From: Hyperoodon ampullatus
Lineage: Eukaryota; Chordata; Mammalia; Artiodactyla; Ziphiidae
Reading direction: 5' to 3'
NCBI GenBank assembly: GCA_949752795.1
Contig: OX457058.1
Coordinates: 37,636,587-37,700,586 of the forward strand
Length of the DNA: 64,000 nt
Part shown: one piece after another, positions 1-11,735 of the stretch
Position numbering within the stretch: the first letter of the stretch is position 1
Layout of the letters: every line of letters begins with the position of its first letter
Notes under the pieces: generated by a model
Told to the model about the DNA's origin: nothing
Seen by the model: the letters and a program-made list of their open reading frames with translations, nothing else
The model's database searches: none
Program-made: the position numbers and the translations under genes

Positions 1-1777
1 TGGCAACAGGGAATGAATTTTTACAACCAAGGTATAGAAGCCCCCCAAACAGAGGTGTGGAAGAGAAATTCTGACAAGCTCTGTAATTGAAGCAAAAGAA
101 CTTAGCTGATGTTACACAGAAATTTTTCCAGATAATGAGCTAGAACACAAGAAGATAACGGAGTGGAACGCTCGGGAGGGCGTTAAGAGTACCAGGTGTA
201 GCATTAACAGAAGGTGGCCTTTGCGTAAGATGACCTAGAGCCCAAGGAAGGAAAAATCCCACAGGACGTGGACTTAATTATTCAAGCATCAGGAAAACCT
301 GAGGAGCAATGGGAGATGTCTAAATTTCTCCAGTCCTCTTTCTGATCAAAAGCTTTAAAATCTACCTCAGATATCAAAATTCATCCATTTGGGAAACGTT
401 TATGGGGTGCCTCCTATCCATGCACGCATTCAGCAAACAGCCAGGTGCAAACTTGCTGTGGGTGCCACTCTGTGATGTTCAAAGCACTTCCACTTCCACT
501 GGCCTAACAAACAAAAACGGACAGCATGGGTCACTAGCATGCATCCCTCATAAAGATACCAAGTAGCACAGTGACAGGGTGCTGGACATGCCAGCTCAGG
601 CCCATGGATCCTGAAGACTTCCCACCCCCCTGAGCATTCCTCAGCCCCAGTGGACCCTGACTCTCTCTTAAGAAATGATGACTCCAACTTGGAAAATAAA
701 TATGACACCACACATGAGGACAGCTGGTGCTGGATGATTCTGTGTCTCTTAAAGACATCAAATTCTTCCCCCAGGTGAAGCTGTATCCTATAAATTACAG
801 CCTCGCATTATATATGGCCAACACCTTTAGCTTTGTTCTCCGTGGAGAATTTCTCTTCAGCAAAGAGGAAGCAGTCAATACCCTACTTTGAAAACAGCAC
901 AGGTGTTTCTGTGAGACAAAAACCAAAACAAAAATCAAAAAACCACCTCTTCCTCCCTTTAATTAAAGGGATTGCACCTGTGTATAGAAAAATAGAAAAA
1001 GTTGTTCTTCCAGAATCTTCCATGTACTAAGTACTTTCAGCCCTGAAAACGTCCCCACCGTAAAACAAAGTGAAGGCACCAGCTTACGGTACCAGGAAGT
1101 GCTCCCTTGGCACCTGGCAGCAGCTGGTACCTACCTGAGGCCAGTTCATAACGACAGTCATAAAAGTTCCCTTGAAATAGTGTTAAGGTTCAGACACTCT
1201 GATAAAAGCTGGGAACTTCAAAGATAGGGCTGCAAAGCCCATCCCTAATCCTCCTCATTGTGTCTGATGTGGAGGGCTGGGTTCTGGGCTGGCTCCACCA
1301 CCTACTGCCTGAGCTTTGCCCAGTAGGACTTGTGAGCCAGCCAGCCAGCTGGAGGAGGCGGGATGGAACTTTGCACTCACTCCCACAGGGGGTCGGGGGG
1401 GTTGTCCAGGCCATGGTGCACAGCCATTGGTCCTTGACCTATGAGAAGTCGGTTAAAAATAAAGGAAGGAAACAAGAAAATTCTGATCTACAGACATGAG
1501 CCCAATGATTCTGGAGTGAGAACTGGATTCAGTGCCAGGTTCCAAGGCTCTCTCTATGAACTTGGGCAAGTCATTGCAGACTTCCGAGCTTCAGTTTCTT
1601 GGTCAATAAAAATGGTAACCTCCCTAGGGGCTGCTGAGGGGAGTAACTAAAATACCCTATATGAAAATGCAGAACAAAGGTGTGATCCCTCTTCCATTCC
1701 TCCCTCCTTCCCACCCTCCCTTCTTTCCACCCTAACCTCCTTTAAAAAAAATTTTTTTTTTAAATTAGGTAATATAG
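1..1777. other. Unique non-coding stretch
   Basis: I see no gene, exon or recognisable recent repeat over most of this block. The open frames are short and lack family resemblance. Bases about 1505-1650 look like a decayed MIR (see separate entry). The rest is ordinary intergenic or intronic sequence. Confidence 0.5.
1505..1650 (+). mobile_element. MIR fragment
   Basis: The stretch around cttgggcaagtcattgcag followed by a cagtttc-type segment and a short aaaatggtaa segment is the conserved core order of MIR (tRNA-derived ancient SINE). It is diverged and both ends are unclear. Confidence 0.5.
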
Positions 1778-1903
1778 GGAATTTCCTGGCAGTCCATTGA
1801 TTAGGACTTTGTGCTTCCACTGCAGGGAGCATGGGTTCTATCGCTGGTCAGGGAACTAAGATCCCGCAAGACACGCGGTATGGCCAAAAATAAATAAATA
1901 AGT
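1778..1903 (+). mobile_element. Short-form CHR-type SINE
   Basis: Starts ggaatttcctggcagtcc, carries the B-box-like segment around ggttctatcgctggtc, and ends ggccaaaaataaataaat. Old and diverged; the head is about 120 bp and lacks the extended body of the long form. Confidence 0.75.
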
Positions 1904-1904
1904 A

Positions 1905-3250
1905 AGGTAGTATATGCAGAAAGTACAAAATTCAAAATGTAGAAAAAGGAACACAGTGAAAAGTCAGCATCTGCTGCGGGAAACCACTATTACCAGTCTC
2001 CTAGGTATCCTTGCAGAATGCTGCATAGCCAGGCATTCTGTCTCTTACTTTCTTGCTTAAGAAAATATCTCAGCAACCACATCGATACATAGGGAGCTTT
2101 TACATTCTTTCGTACAGCTGCACAGAGTTGCATTGCATGGTTACAGGATAATTTATTTACCAGTTCTCTAGTGATGGACATTAAGGTTGTTCCCCCCACC
2201 CCTTTTTTGCTTTTACAAGCAATGACGCAATGAACTATCTTGAAAAATGCATCATTTCACATGTATGCTCATATCTGTGAGAGGAATTCCCAGAAGTGGA
2301 GTTGCTTGTGCACTTTTAATAAATATTGCCAGGCTTCCCTGGTGGCGCAGTGGTTAAAAATCCACCTGCCAATGCAGGGGACACGGGTTTGAGCCCTGGT
2401 CTGGGAAGATCCCACATGCTGCGGAGCAACTAAGCCCGTGCGCCCCAACTACTGAGCCTGCGCTCTAGAGCCCGCGAGCCACAACTATGGAGCCTGTGTG
2501 CTACAACTACTGAAGCCTGCACGCCTAGAGCCCGTGCTCTGCAACAAGAGAAGCCACCGCAATGAGAAGCCCGCGCACCACAACGAACAGTAGCCCCCCG
2601 CTCACCGCAACTATAGAAAGTCCGTGTACAGCAACAAAGACCCAATGAAGCCAAAAATAAATAAATAAAATAAATAAATTGATTAAATAAATAAATAAAT
2701 ATTGTCAAAACCCTCTTTATACAGGTTGTACCAACTTACACTCTTTCAACAGTTACGAGAGCATCTATTCCCACTGTCACTTCTCCATAGCAGAGTTAAC
2801 ACTTCTCTTATTACTAGTGGGGCTGAACACCTTATATGGTTAAGAACCACTTGTATTTCCTTTTCTGTGACTGGTTCATAGCCCATTTTAAAAATTGGGT
2901 TGATAGTCTTTTTCTGATTGATTTTCTCTTTTTAGATATTAAGGAAATTAGCCCCATCTCTGATATATGTTGCAAAAATGTTTTCCCAGTTTTGAGAAGT
3001 AGGAGACTCTTTTGACTGTTTATGATGATTTTGCCTCACAGAAATTTTTTACTTGTGTAGGGTCAGATATATTAATCTTTTCTTCTATGGATTCTGGGTT
3101 TTAAGTCAAAGTTAAAAAGTATTTTCCCTGAGGTCATTTTTTATATTTAACATCTTTAATCCACCTGAAATTTATTGTTATAAAGTGTTCTTTTTTTAGA
3201 CAGCCATCAGGTGGTCTCAAGTCACAAATTTTAAAATGCCACCTTTCTAA
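1905..3250 (-). mobile_element. Old L1 (L1M-type) fragment, antisense, split by a SINE
   Basis: Phrases such as ttcccagaagtggagttgc, caggttgtaccaacttacac and gttttcccagttttg are antisense hallmarks of old L1 3' halves. The segments 1905-2330 and 2701-3250 join if the SINE between them is removed, which shows the SINE came later. Confidence 0.7.
2331..2700 (+). mobile_element. Long-form CHR-type SINE
   Basis: Full-length head (ggcttccctggtggcgcag), B box near gggtttgagccctgg, repeated ccacaactactga body and an AAATA-rich tail. The flanks repeat aataaatattg on both sides, a likely TSD of about 11 bp. It interrupts an antisense L1. Confidence 0.9.
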
Positions 3251-3424
3251 AATGTCACCTTTCATATTAATTTATCTTTGAGTCCCTTTTCTTTCTTCTC
3301 TTCCAAATCATGCCCCTTTATCTCAGAATCACGCTCTTTCTCTCCAAGGCCCTCCCAACCCTTCATTCCATTTGTGAGCCAAGAGTTGATCCATGTTATC
3401 ATGACTGACAGTCATAAAAATTAT

Positions 3425-3545
3425 GTTGAATCTCAGTATCTTAGAGCAAGTAGAGATTTCAGAAGCGTCCCTTCATTTTATAGCTAAGGACACTCAGATC
3501 CAAAGAGGTAAACCGGACCTGTCCAAGATCACAGGGTAGCTTAGT
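3425..3545 (-). mobile_element. MIR or MIR-like fragment, antisense
   Basis: The run cattttatagctaaggacactcagatccaaagaggtaaa followed by aagatcacagggtagc follows the antisense MIR core (pattern: attttacagatgagg, then cacacagctag). Strongly diverged. Confidence 0.45.
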
Positions 3546-3599
3546 GCTTGTGATTTTTTTTATTACTATTCAAGAAGAACAGAAATATTGATTTTGCCA

Positions 3600-4000
3600 T
3601 AAATTCCATTCAATCAATAGATATCTATTAAGCAACTACTCTGCCCAACAGTGAACAGGCACTGGGGCTCCAGAAATAAATGACACAGCTCTGACCTTTT
3701 AAGAAGTTCTGAGTCCAGTGTGGGGTCTGAACACACACATCCACAGACTAATAGGTAAGATGACAATGGCCAATGAATGTAGAAGGACTGGTTAATTTTG
3801 CAAGGGATGGCATGGAGAAGGCTCAGAAGATACATAGTTTTCAGTTGGGCCTGACATGACTAGGACTTTGTCCAAATATGGAGAGAAGGCATTTGGCAAT
3901 AAGGGAACAATAGGACAAAGTGGGGGGTCTGGTGGTATATCGTCAGGAAGGAAGTACTCTGGCTTAGTGTTAGCTGTGGGCAGAGTTTTAAATGAAAAGG
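3600..4000 (-). mobile_element. L2-type LINE relic, antisense
   Basis: Bases 3610-3700 (attcaatcaatagatatctattaagcaactac, aacaggcactggggctcc) are the antisense 3' end of L2. The following bases (tggcatggagaaggctcag, ggcatttggcaataagg) look like a continuation but are too diverged to be sure. Confidence 0.5.
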
Positions 4001-4320
4001 CTCCTCTGAGAATCTGTGGTCATTAGCCAGCCCTCAAGTGGGTTTGGGCTCTGGTCCTCAAAACTTCAAGCTAAGAATTATAAATAAATGACCCATCTGT
4101 AGGGTCTTAAGGTGTCTGGCAGAAGGCAACACATATTCTCCCTGGAAGAATGTACTCTCATCCCACACCTTAAAGAATTCTCACAGATAGAATTCTAACA
4201 AATATAAGCTCACAATAGAAAATCACAAAAAGAAATAAGCCCTCATGAGTGGGATGGAGCAGAATCATCAAACAACACAACTAAACCTGTAAATACTTCA
4301 AATACTAGCATTACTGGATA

Positions 4321-4340
4321 CAAAAAAAAAAAAAAAAAAA
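4321..4340. repeat. Poly(A) run
   Basis: About 21 A in a row (4321-4341) within the old L1/HAL1 relic. No element end can be tied to it with confidence. Confidence 0.8.
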
Positions 4341-4404
4341 AGCATGTTTAATATGATTAAGGAAATGAGGGGTTAAAAACCCAGGTAAAGAGTAAGAGAT
4401 TATT

Positions 4405-4762
4405 GGGCTTCCCTGGTGGCACAGTGGTTAAGAATCCGCCTGCCAAGGCAGGGGACACGGGTTCAAGCCCTGGTCCGGGAAGATCCCACATGCCACGGAG
4501 CAACTAAGCCCGTGTGCCACAACTACTGAGCCTGCACTCTAGAGCCCGTGAGCCACAGCTACTAAGCCCACGTGGCACAACTACTGAAGCCCACGTGCCT
4601 AGAGCCCGTGCTCTGCAGCAAGAGAAGCCATCACAATGAGAAGCCCACGCACTGCAACGAAGAGTAGTCCCCACTCACCGCGACTACAGAAAGCCTGCAC
4701 GCAGGAACAAAGACCCAATGCAGCCAAAAATTAAATAAATAAATAAATAATTTTTTTTAAAA
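4405..4762 (+). mobile_element. Long-form CHR-type SINE with an 18-bp TSD
   Basis: Complete head-to-tail copy. Flanked by a perfect 18-bp duplication AAAGAGTAAGAGATTATT at 4387-4404 and 4762-4779, so both borders are secure. Confidence 0.95.
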
Positions 4763-4917
4763 AAGAGTAAGAGATTATTTTTAAAAAGTCACACATATTT
4801 GAAAAATGATAAAATAGAAACATGATGCTCATCCAGATTAAAAACTTAAAGAATGAACATCAAAGAAAATAACTACAATGGATCAAAACACATAAAGTAT
4901 ATTAAAATCTCTGAGTT

Positions 4918-5270
4918 GGACTTCCCTGGTTGCACAGTGCTTAAGAATCTGCCTGCCAATGCAGGGGACATGGGTTTGATCGCTGGTCCGGGAAGATCCC
5001 ACATGCCGCGGAGCAATTAAGCCCATGCACCACAACTACTGAGCCTGCGCTCTAGAGCCCACGAGCCACAACTACTGAGCCTGCGTGCCACAACTACTGA
5101 AGCCCGTGCACCCAGAGCCTGTGCTCTGCAACAAGAGAAGCCACCGCAATTAGAAGCCTGCACACGGCAATGAAGAGCAGCCCCTACTCATCACAACTAG
5201 AGAAGGCCTGCAGGCAGCAATGAAGACCCAGTGCAGCCAAATAAATAAATAAATAAAATTATTATTTTTT
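4918..5270 (+). mobile_element. Long-form CHR-type SINE with a 13-bp TSD
   Basis: Complete copy flanked by AAATCTCTGAGTT at 4905-4917 and 5271-5283. The head carries ggttgcacagtgc instead of the usual ggtggcgcagtgg, so the A-box region is mutated. Confidence 0.93.
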
Positions 5271-5432
5271 AAATCTCTGAGTTAATAGTGATATTAAAAA
5301 TACCTCAGTGGAAGGGCTGAACAGAAAATTAGAGATAACTGAAGAGAGAATTAATGAGCTGGAAGACAAATAAGAAATTACCCAGAAAACACTAAAAAAA
5401 CCCAAAAGATTGAAAATGAAAAAGAAGTTAAG

Positions 5433-5680
5433 AGAGGGGGGTGTGGGATGAATTGGGAGATTGGGACTGACATATATACACTACCATATATAAAATAGAT
5501 AACTAATGAGAACCTACTGTATAGCACAGGGAACTCTACTCAGTGCTCTGTGGTGACCTAAATGGGAAGGAAATCTAAAAAAGAGTGGATATATGTATAT
5601 GTATAACTGATTCACTTTGTTGTACAGCAGAAACTAACATTATAGAGCAACTATACTCCAATAAAAATTAAAAAACAAAA
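5433..5680 (+). mobile_element. 5'-truncated L1 3' end (cetartiodactyl type)
   Basis: Only the last 250 bp of an L1 are present: the gtatagcacagggaactctac segment, gattcactttgttgtacagc, and the terminal ctatactccaataaaaatt plus A tail. Flanked by a repeat of AAAGAAGTTAAGA (left about 5421-5433, right about 5680-5692), the mark of target-primed insertion into the older L1/HAL1 relic. Confidence 0.85.
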
Positions 5681-5915
5681 AAGAAGTTAAGATGTCAAGG
5701 AGATGTAAAGGATAGAATAAGATCTAACATATATCTAATTGGAGTTCCCAAGGAGAAACCAGAGAGAGAATGACAGAGAGATAAAAGTCAAAGAGATAAA
5801 GGATGAAAATTTTCTAAAACTGATCAAAGTCACTAATCTTTGGTTTCAGGAAGTCTAATGAATCCTTAGACAAATAAAATAAAATCCACTCCTAAATGCA
5901 TTAAACTGCAAAACA

Positions 5916-5990
5916 CACACACACGTGCACATGTGCGTGAACACACACCACCACAACAACAACAAAACAACAACCAGAGAGAAGAAATTA
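5916..5990. repeat. (CA)n and (ACA)n simple repeats
   Basis: Alternating CA around 5918-5950 followed by ccaccacaacaacaac. The only structure is simple-sequence expansion inside the old L1 relic. Confidence 0.7.
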
Positions 5991-6424
5991 CCTAAGACCA
6001 ATAACTGGGCTACTACCTTCTCAATATCAATAAGGAAAGCTGGAAGATAGTAGAATACCATCTTTCAATACTAAGAGACAATAACTGTCGAGCTAATGTT
6101 TTATACCCAGTAAAACAATCTCTTAACAATAAATATGAAATAAAATTTTAGCCAAACAGGAACTGAAAGTTTATGATTAAAACACCTCCACCACATGATG
6201 TTCTGATTCCAGAGGGAAAGCCTGAGATGCAGGGATAAATATGGGTAAACAAAATGGTAACTATGTGGAAAATCAAAAGTTAACCAACCTTTCATTGCAC
6301 TGCATTACTTGAAGGAAGATATGGATACCAACTAACTTTAAACCTTATGCAGTCTGCATGCATCAAAAGGACAGAAATAGAGTATGTAAGTTCCAAAGCA
6401 GTAAAGAGAAAAAAAGAGTAGAGA

Positions 6425-6455
<31 letters not shown>

Positions 6456-6540
6456 AGAGAGGAAAGAATCAGAAAAAGAAGAAACAGAAAAACACAAACT
6501 AAGATGGTAGGAAGATATCCATATATACCCAAAACTATAA

Positions 6541-7450
6541 CTAATGTAATCCCAGCACTAGGTTGTTCACAGGAGACATGAGGGCAGGGATACAGGCCAG
6601 AGAGTCCTCACTGTGCAGGGTGAAGCCATAGACATGGACGGGAAGCAAGTAGCAAAGAACCGTGGCTGAGGCACCAAAGCATAGCCAGGAGAGGAAGGAG
6701 TGGCAGAAAAAGCAGGAATAGAGAGGCAGGAGCAGGACCCAGAGTGATGAGCCAGAACCCACGACAGGCAAGAGTATCACGACAGTACAGCTACAGAGAA
6801 GCCAGGTAAGTAGAGGCCACCAGATGTGATCAGGAGGTGGCTGGGGACCTCTGGGAGTGGGGTGGGGGTGAACCTGCTGCTTCAGAGCTGGAGAGGAGAG
6901 GGGGAGAGAGGAAGTAGGGATGGAAATTGTGGCCTCTTCTTTGTGAAGTCCTAGGGTGAAGAGAAGTGAAATGGGAGGGGTGCAGGGGAGAGGCAGGGCC
7001 AAAGGAGAGGGAGACAGGTGTGTCAGTAGCTGTAGCGGGGAACTGGGGCACAGGAGGATGCCCAGTGCTCAGTCGTAGGGAGGCAGCCTGGGCAGGACAT
7101 GGGAACGAGGGTTGATGGTGGGCATGAGGCCTAGGTGAGCAGGCAGAGGTATCCCAGCTTGGGGCAGGGGTGGGCGGGGTTGCTTCAAGTAGGGCTGTGC
7201 AGTGGGGGGCCTGGAAGGATTCAGAATTTCAGAGGTGACCTGCTTCCAGGTGATGGCAAGTCCACAGTGGTCCTGTGGCTAGCAAATGGATGGGAGGTTG
7301 AGACTGTGGGCCTAGGGACCCCAGGATTGGACATCACAGGGCGGGGTTAACCAACCAGCACCACCAGCCTCCAAAGGGTCCCTAATGCTTACTGAGAGGC
7401 CCGCTCAGGTGTGGTCCTTGTGAGGACATTCTGACGTGGTGCATAAAGCA
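6541..7450. other. Purine-rich unique block, no gene recognised
   Basis: This block is G- and A-rich on the + strand (for example around 6830-7020) and is not a repeat that I recognise. A splice-donor-like ccaggtaagtag occurs at 6802-6813. Open frames here come from the purine bias and have no family signature. CG dinucleotides are sparse, so it is not a CpG island. Confidence 0.4.
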
Positions 7451-8044
7451 ACCATTAAAGTTTGTACAATTTTTTTTTTTTACCAAAACCATGCAGGACA
7501 ACCTTCCCGATCCAGAAGACAAACCACACATAACCAAGAGTCATCACAGAAGTTCTAGTCTCCCATGTAAATCTGCAGGGTGGACATTCCTGCTTTCTGT
7601 AGTGATCATTCTTACCTGATTTTGATTCCCTGTTTATTATACCCTGGGGGACAGGGAAGGAAGAAAAGGAAGGCAGTTGGGCCACAATGTGATCCCTTAT
7701 TCTCAACTTCCAACTGCACTGAAAATCCTCACATTTCCAACAGTTCTCTCGGTATTCCCAAAATATACACATGATAGAGCATAAGTATTTAATATCAGAA
7801 ACTCCTTTCTGATGATGGTTGTAGAAGACAGAACCAAAACCTCTCTAGAGATCAACCCACTTTTAATAGTCCCTTTACTCCATTTACAAATATATAGATT
7901 ATAAAGATAATACATACTGATAAATATTCAAATGAGTAAGAGAGATGACAAAAGGCCTCTGTACTTGGGGTAAAGCACTAGGGGTGGCAGAAGGGTCAGG
8001 TCTGTGAGCTACATACATTAATTAGTAGGTAATAAAAGCCAGTT
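7451..8044. other. Unique non-coding stretch
   Basis: No repeat, exon or motif that I can support. A T12 run occurs near 7470. Confidence 0.4.
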
Positions 8045-8055
8045 ATTTTACCTTT

Positions 8056-8257
8056 TTTTTTTTTTGCGGTACACGGGCCTTTCACTGTTGTGGCCTCTCC
8101 CGTTGCGGAGCACAGGCTCCGGACGCGCAGGCTCAGCGACCATGGCTCACGGGCCCAGCCGCTCCGCGGCATGTGGGATCTTCCCAGACCGGGGCACGAA
8201 CCCACGGCCCCTGCATCGGCAGGCGGACTCTCAACCACTGCGCCACCAGGGAAGCCC
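8056..8257 (-). mobile_element. Young CHR-type SINE, antisense
   Basis: Reads in reverse as the compact young form: a T run, then gcggtacacgggcc, and ending ccaccagggaagccc. Imperfect TSD (tattttacctttt left, tatcttaccttttg right). It is the only young copy in the first 25 kb. Confidence 0.93.
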
Positions 8258-8734
8258 TATCTTACCTTTTGAAGCTGCTGATTCGACATACATTTGGCTC
8301 TGCTTTGGCCTCCAACATCCTTTAATCCCCCCCTTTCAGAATCTACCCCAATTTCCTGCGACCACCTCACCCCCCCTTATTTGACTGTGTTCAAGCACCT
8401 TCTATCTGATTTTAGAATTCTTAATTTACCTTGCAGTACTGCAGCAGTCTTGTTTTCTAAATTATTTATTATTTTTTTTTTTTGCAAACAATCATGAGTT
8501 GGGCCCAACAGCAACACAGGCTCTCACGGGCTAGCCTGGCAACCCTGTGCTATTTGTAACACATTTCCCTCGGGAAAATCCTTTCAGTTTTACACACGAA
8601 CTATTGGGAGATGCTTACTTGTAAAGTGGGGGCCTCTATAATCTCAATTTTTGTTCTACCAAAAAGAGCTCTCCCTTAGCCCCACCTGCCCTGTTACTAA
8701 GGTAGGCTTTGCTAGCAGGGACTCTGGGGCCTGA

Positions 8735-8870
8735 ATGCCTGGGTGCCAATCCTGGTTCTGAAACTTACTAGGTGTGTGAACTCCGGAAAAGTATTCAACC
8801 TAAATGAGCTAATATATGGAAAGTGCCTGGCATAGCAGTAAGCACTGCATAATAAAAGAGCTGGGAGAGA
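8735..8870 (+). mobile_element. MIR fragment
   Basis: Contains gtgccaatcctggttctgaaacttactaggtgtgtgaac and ends aaagtgcctggcatagcag, the MIR order, with a small internal deletion. Confidence 0.65.
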
Positions 8871-9640
8871 TTAGTCAAGAAAGCCCTTTGCCCCTAGTTC
8901 TGGGAGGCCGCAGACCCCTTTGAGGCTGGTGAAAGCTACAGGTCCTCTCCCTAGAAAAGTGCACACACATGTAACCCTCTGCACAGTTGCAGGTGTAGCT
9001 GAAGCCCATCCACAGCGGCAAGGGTCAAGGAGCCCTGGTTCCAGCGCTCTGGTTCTCTCTACAGTGATGTGAGGATCTCAGGGGCAGAATACCATGGTAA
9101 TTCCTGAAGTATTATGTTCATATGCATGGAACTGTCAAGCAGGTTCCTCCTGCCCTCAGTTTAGGCTCCACTTTTGGCAGAAATGTTACACCTTTCTTCC
9201 TCAGAGCCCTTTGACCCTTACCAATTTTTCTCTCGCTTCAGGTCAACTCATCTCTGGGTCACCTTAAGACAATCTCTCTGTGCCACAAAGCTCCACATGC
9301 TTTTTGCAAATTATTCTCATCTTTCCCCAAAGGATGGTCTGGCCCCCCTTTAGTGCTTACTGAAGTCAGACCAGAGCATGGACTAGTAGCATATGCTGGC
9401 CCCCACCAAAGGCACCGTAGAGGTGGATGCTGTGTAATCCCAGGTCCTTTCCCTCAGTAAGCTTGGAGACGGCACACACCAGCAAAAGCCAAAGATCTGA
9501 GAAGCCAGAAGGAACTTGTGGGATGATCTAATTCCCTCGTTATTACTCCTCCAAGTCATTCCAAGTTGGGTGACTTGCCTGAGTCACCCAACTCATTCGC
9601 AGCAAAGCTGTGAACCTCCCAGTTCGGTACTTTGATTCCA
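8871..9640. other. Unique non-coding stretch
   Basis: No gene seen. The segment near 8900-9050 (ggaggccgcagacccctttgagg, gcacacacatgtaaccctc) may be a very old transposon remnant, but I cannot name it. Confidence 0.35.
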
Positions 9641-9644
9641 TCAG

Positions 9645-9775
9645 TATTTCTTAGACTTTACCACGCACGGGAATCTTGTTAAGATGCAGATTCAGCAGGT
9701 CTGGGGTAGGCCCGAGATCCTGCATTTCTAACAAGCTCTCAGGTGATGCTGATGCTGCTGGTGCATGGACCACAT
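9645..9775 (-). mobile_element. MER5-type (hAT-Charlie) DNA transposon remnant
   Basis: The phrases atgcagattcagcaggtctgg, cctgcatttctaacaagctc and caggtgatgctgatgctgctgg match the antisense layout of MER5A/B non-autonomous elements. The terminal repeat is decayed. Confidence 0.75.
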
Positions 9776-9824
9776 ACAGAGTAGCAAGGCTAATGGACTA
9801 TCAAGGCTAATGGACTATCCCACC

Positions 9825-10060
9825 TAGTTAAAGCCTCTTCACCCACCCTTTGCATGGCTGTTTAAATGCCCTTTCTTCAGGAAAGCCTCCCTTCCCCCGT
9901 CCTCCCTGATTATCAGCTCCCATGGTCTCTGTACTTTTTCCTTTGAAGCATTTATAACAACTGTAATTAAAGAGTATTTGTTTAATTATTAGTTTAATGC
10001 CTGTCTCCCAGGGAGACTGCAAGCTCCACAAGGACCGGACCAGCATACTGTCGATAAAAG
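9825..10060 (+). mobile_element. L2 3'-region relic
   Basis: Contains aggaaagcctcccttcccc, ctgtactttttcctttgaagc and gggagactgcaagctcc, in the order of the L2 3' region. No coding potential. Confidence 0.6.
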
Positions 10061-10614
10061 GGCAGCTGTTGTGGGCTGGAGCAGCCTGGACCAGCATCCT
10101 TGGAGGAGGAAGGGAAGGCTTGCACTGGTGGGAAACACCTTCTAGAGGCCTCATGGCCAAGGGTGACACTTCTGCCTTTAAAATTCCCACCAGTTTCAAA
10201 TACATGCCAACTAAAATGTAACTTGAAAAGCAACCTTAAAAAAAAAAAAAGTCTCCTAAACCTTTATCAAAGATGTACTGAACAAATATATGTGGTAAAT
10301 AAAAATAAATTTGAATAGTGGGATAAATTTTTTTAAAAGTCTTTATCAACTGCAAAACAGTCCCAATCTGGTACTAGCCACTCTGCCTGGGGAATAATTA
10401 GGTCCCCAGTAAATATTCCCTTACAGTCCTCAGACACTGTGAGGGCCTTGGCAAAAGAAGCAGAGGGTCTGCTCCCTGACCAGCCTCATTCTGTTGCAGA
10501 TCAACAATTTCTTTTCCAATTTTTCTGCTGCCATCCTTTCTAGCAACCCCAAAGCTCTGAATGCCCAGCTCCTTGGAGTGGGCAGAGATACCTGCACTCA
10601 TCATCATTCTAGGG

Positions 10615-10815
10615 TGGCCAAGTTTGAAGTCAGTCCACCTGGGTTCAGACACCACCAGTTCTGTGCCCTTGTATGTAACTAATTTCTCTGTGCTCCAGTT
10701 TCCCAATCTGCCAGATGGGAATAACAATGCAGTAACTAGCACCTGTGAGGACTAAGGGAGATGATACACATAAATCACTTACACAAGCCTGGCCCAAGAT
10801 CTACGATTATTATTA
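10615..10815 (+). mobile_element. MIR element
   Basis: Reads through gttcagacaccaccagttctgtgccc, cagtttcccaatctgcc, gatgggaataacaatg and a final ttattattat segment, in the MIR order. Near full length for the family. Confidence 0.8.
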
Positions 10816-11059
10816 TCCTCCCCATATCTGGTCCAATTCAAGATCTCTCTATTGTTTCACACAAGTCTCCACCCAGTGGCTCCACCTCATTCAAAATTTA
10901 CTCTTCCCAGCCCCTCCTGCCTTACCTGTCTGGAGCTTGTTCTAAGCAATGACTCACTGCAAAACTCTGCAGTTCCCATCAATCACCTCCCTGTCTCTGC
11001 CTCTGTGTGTCATTTGTGGGTCCCTGCTGGGAGGGAAATCTTTTTCCTCATGTCCAGTA

Positions 11060-11195
11060 CCTTTATTCAACAAGTATTTATCGAGGGCCCGCTATGTGCC
11101 AGGCCCTGTTCTAGGCACAAGGGCTTAGCAATGAACAAAGAAAGACCTCTATCCTCGTGAACTGAAAGTAGTAAGAGATCTAACCCACGAACAGA
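11060..11195 (-). mobile_element. L2 3' end, antisense
   Basis: ttcaacaagtatttatcgagg, gctatgtgccaggccctg and ttctaggcaca form the antisense L2 3' end. The tttatt at 11071-11076 would be an AATAAA for any leftward transcript. Confidence 0.8.
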
Positions 11196-11337
11196 GATCA
11201 GTTCGGGTCTCCGGCCCTTCCTTACGTCCCCATTCTTTTCCCTGACCAAGCCTAAATAAATCACACACAAGTACAAAGCATGAAGAAAACATTCCAGATC
11301 AAAAACTGCTCAGTGTGACTTGGGCACATCCTGATGA

Positions 11338-11463
11338 CTAAACTGCTGCCCCGCTAAACTGGTTGACGTTGAAGAAGTACGCATTATAACAGCCAGAAAC
11401 ACCCGGTTTCCCCAAGTAGTCACACCAGCCGTCAAATCCTCCAGAACAGTATGTGTAACACAA
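11338..11463 (-). other. Possible minus-strand exon (weak)
   Basis: On the minus strand a pyrimidine-rich acceptor (ccttattttctag) ends at 11464. It is followed by two open frames, one of 41 codons ending in TAG at 11338-11340 and one of about 50 codons ending in TGA at 11310-11312. The first is rich in Cys, Gly, Tyr and Phe. I do not recognise either peptide. A leftward gene starting in the CpG island could use it, but two frames open at once argues against strong coding constraint. Confidence 0.2.
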
Positions 11464-11619
11464 CTAGAAAATAAGGTCCTTCATTTACTTATCTCATGAG
11501 GGTAGGATAAGCCCATGTTTTCATGTTCTCACAGTCACATTCTTCGGATGAAGCCTGATTTGGGTTCCCCAGCAGGAATACAGGCAGCAGCCTTGTGTTA
11601 ACAGCACTGGAAATGGACT

Positions 11620-11735
11620 CTGAAAGCCCAGGTTTGAGTGCTGGCTCTGTCACTTACTGTGTGATTTCAGGCATGGAGCTTTTCTCATGCCTCACTTTCT
11701 TCAGATAACCTCTAAGGTCCTCTTCCAGCTTTGCA
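11620..11735 (+). mobile_element. MIR fragment
   Basis: Contains ggtttgagtgctggctctgtcacttactgtgtgatttcaggc, then a cctcactttcttc segment. This is the MIR 5' half and core, truncated after the core. Confidence 0.75.

Larger units (their letters stand above)
4190..6480 (+). mobile_element. Old L1/HAL1 ORF1-region relic, interrupted three times
   Basis: Segments 4190-4404, 4763-4917, 5271-5432 and 5680-6480 read as one sense-strand relic. Typical L1 ORF1-area phrases occur in order: gagagaattaatgagctgg, catctaattggagttccc, ggatgaaaattttctaaaactg and tataccc-agtaaaac. Two long-form SINEs and one young L1 tail sit inside it. No reading frame is intact. I cannot tell HAL1 (an ORF1-only half-LINE) from a plain L1M without an alignment. 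Confidence 0.65.

Noticed and set aside
2331..2420. tRNA-like A and B boxes at SINE heads
   Set aside because: They are the RNA polymerase III promoter of the SINE, not tRNA genes; no cloverleaf or anticodon arm is intact.
6802..6813. Consensus splice donor ccaggtaagtag on the + strand
   Set aside because: No acceptor, coding frame or promoter is linked to it; such motifs occur by chance every few kilobases.
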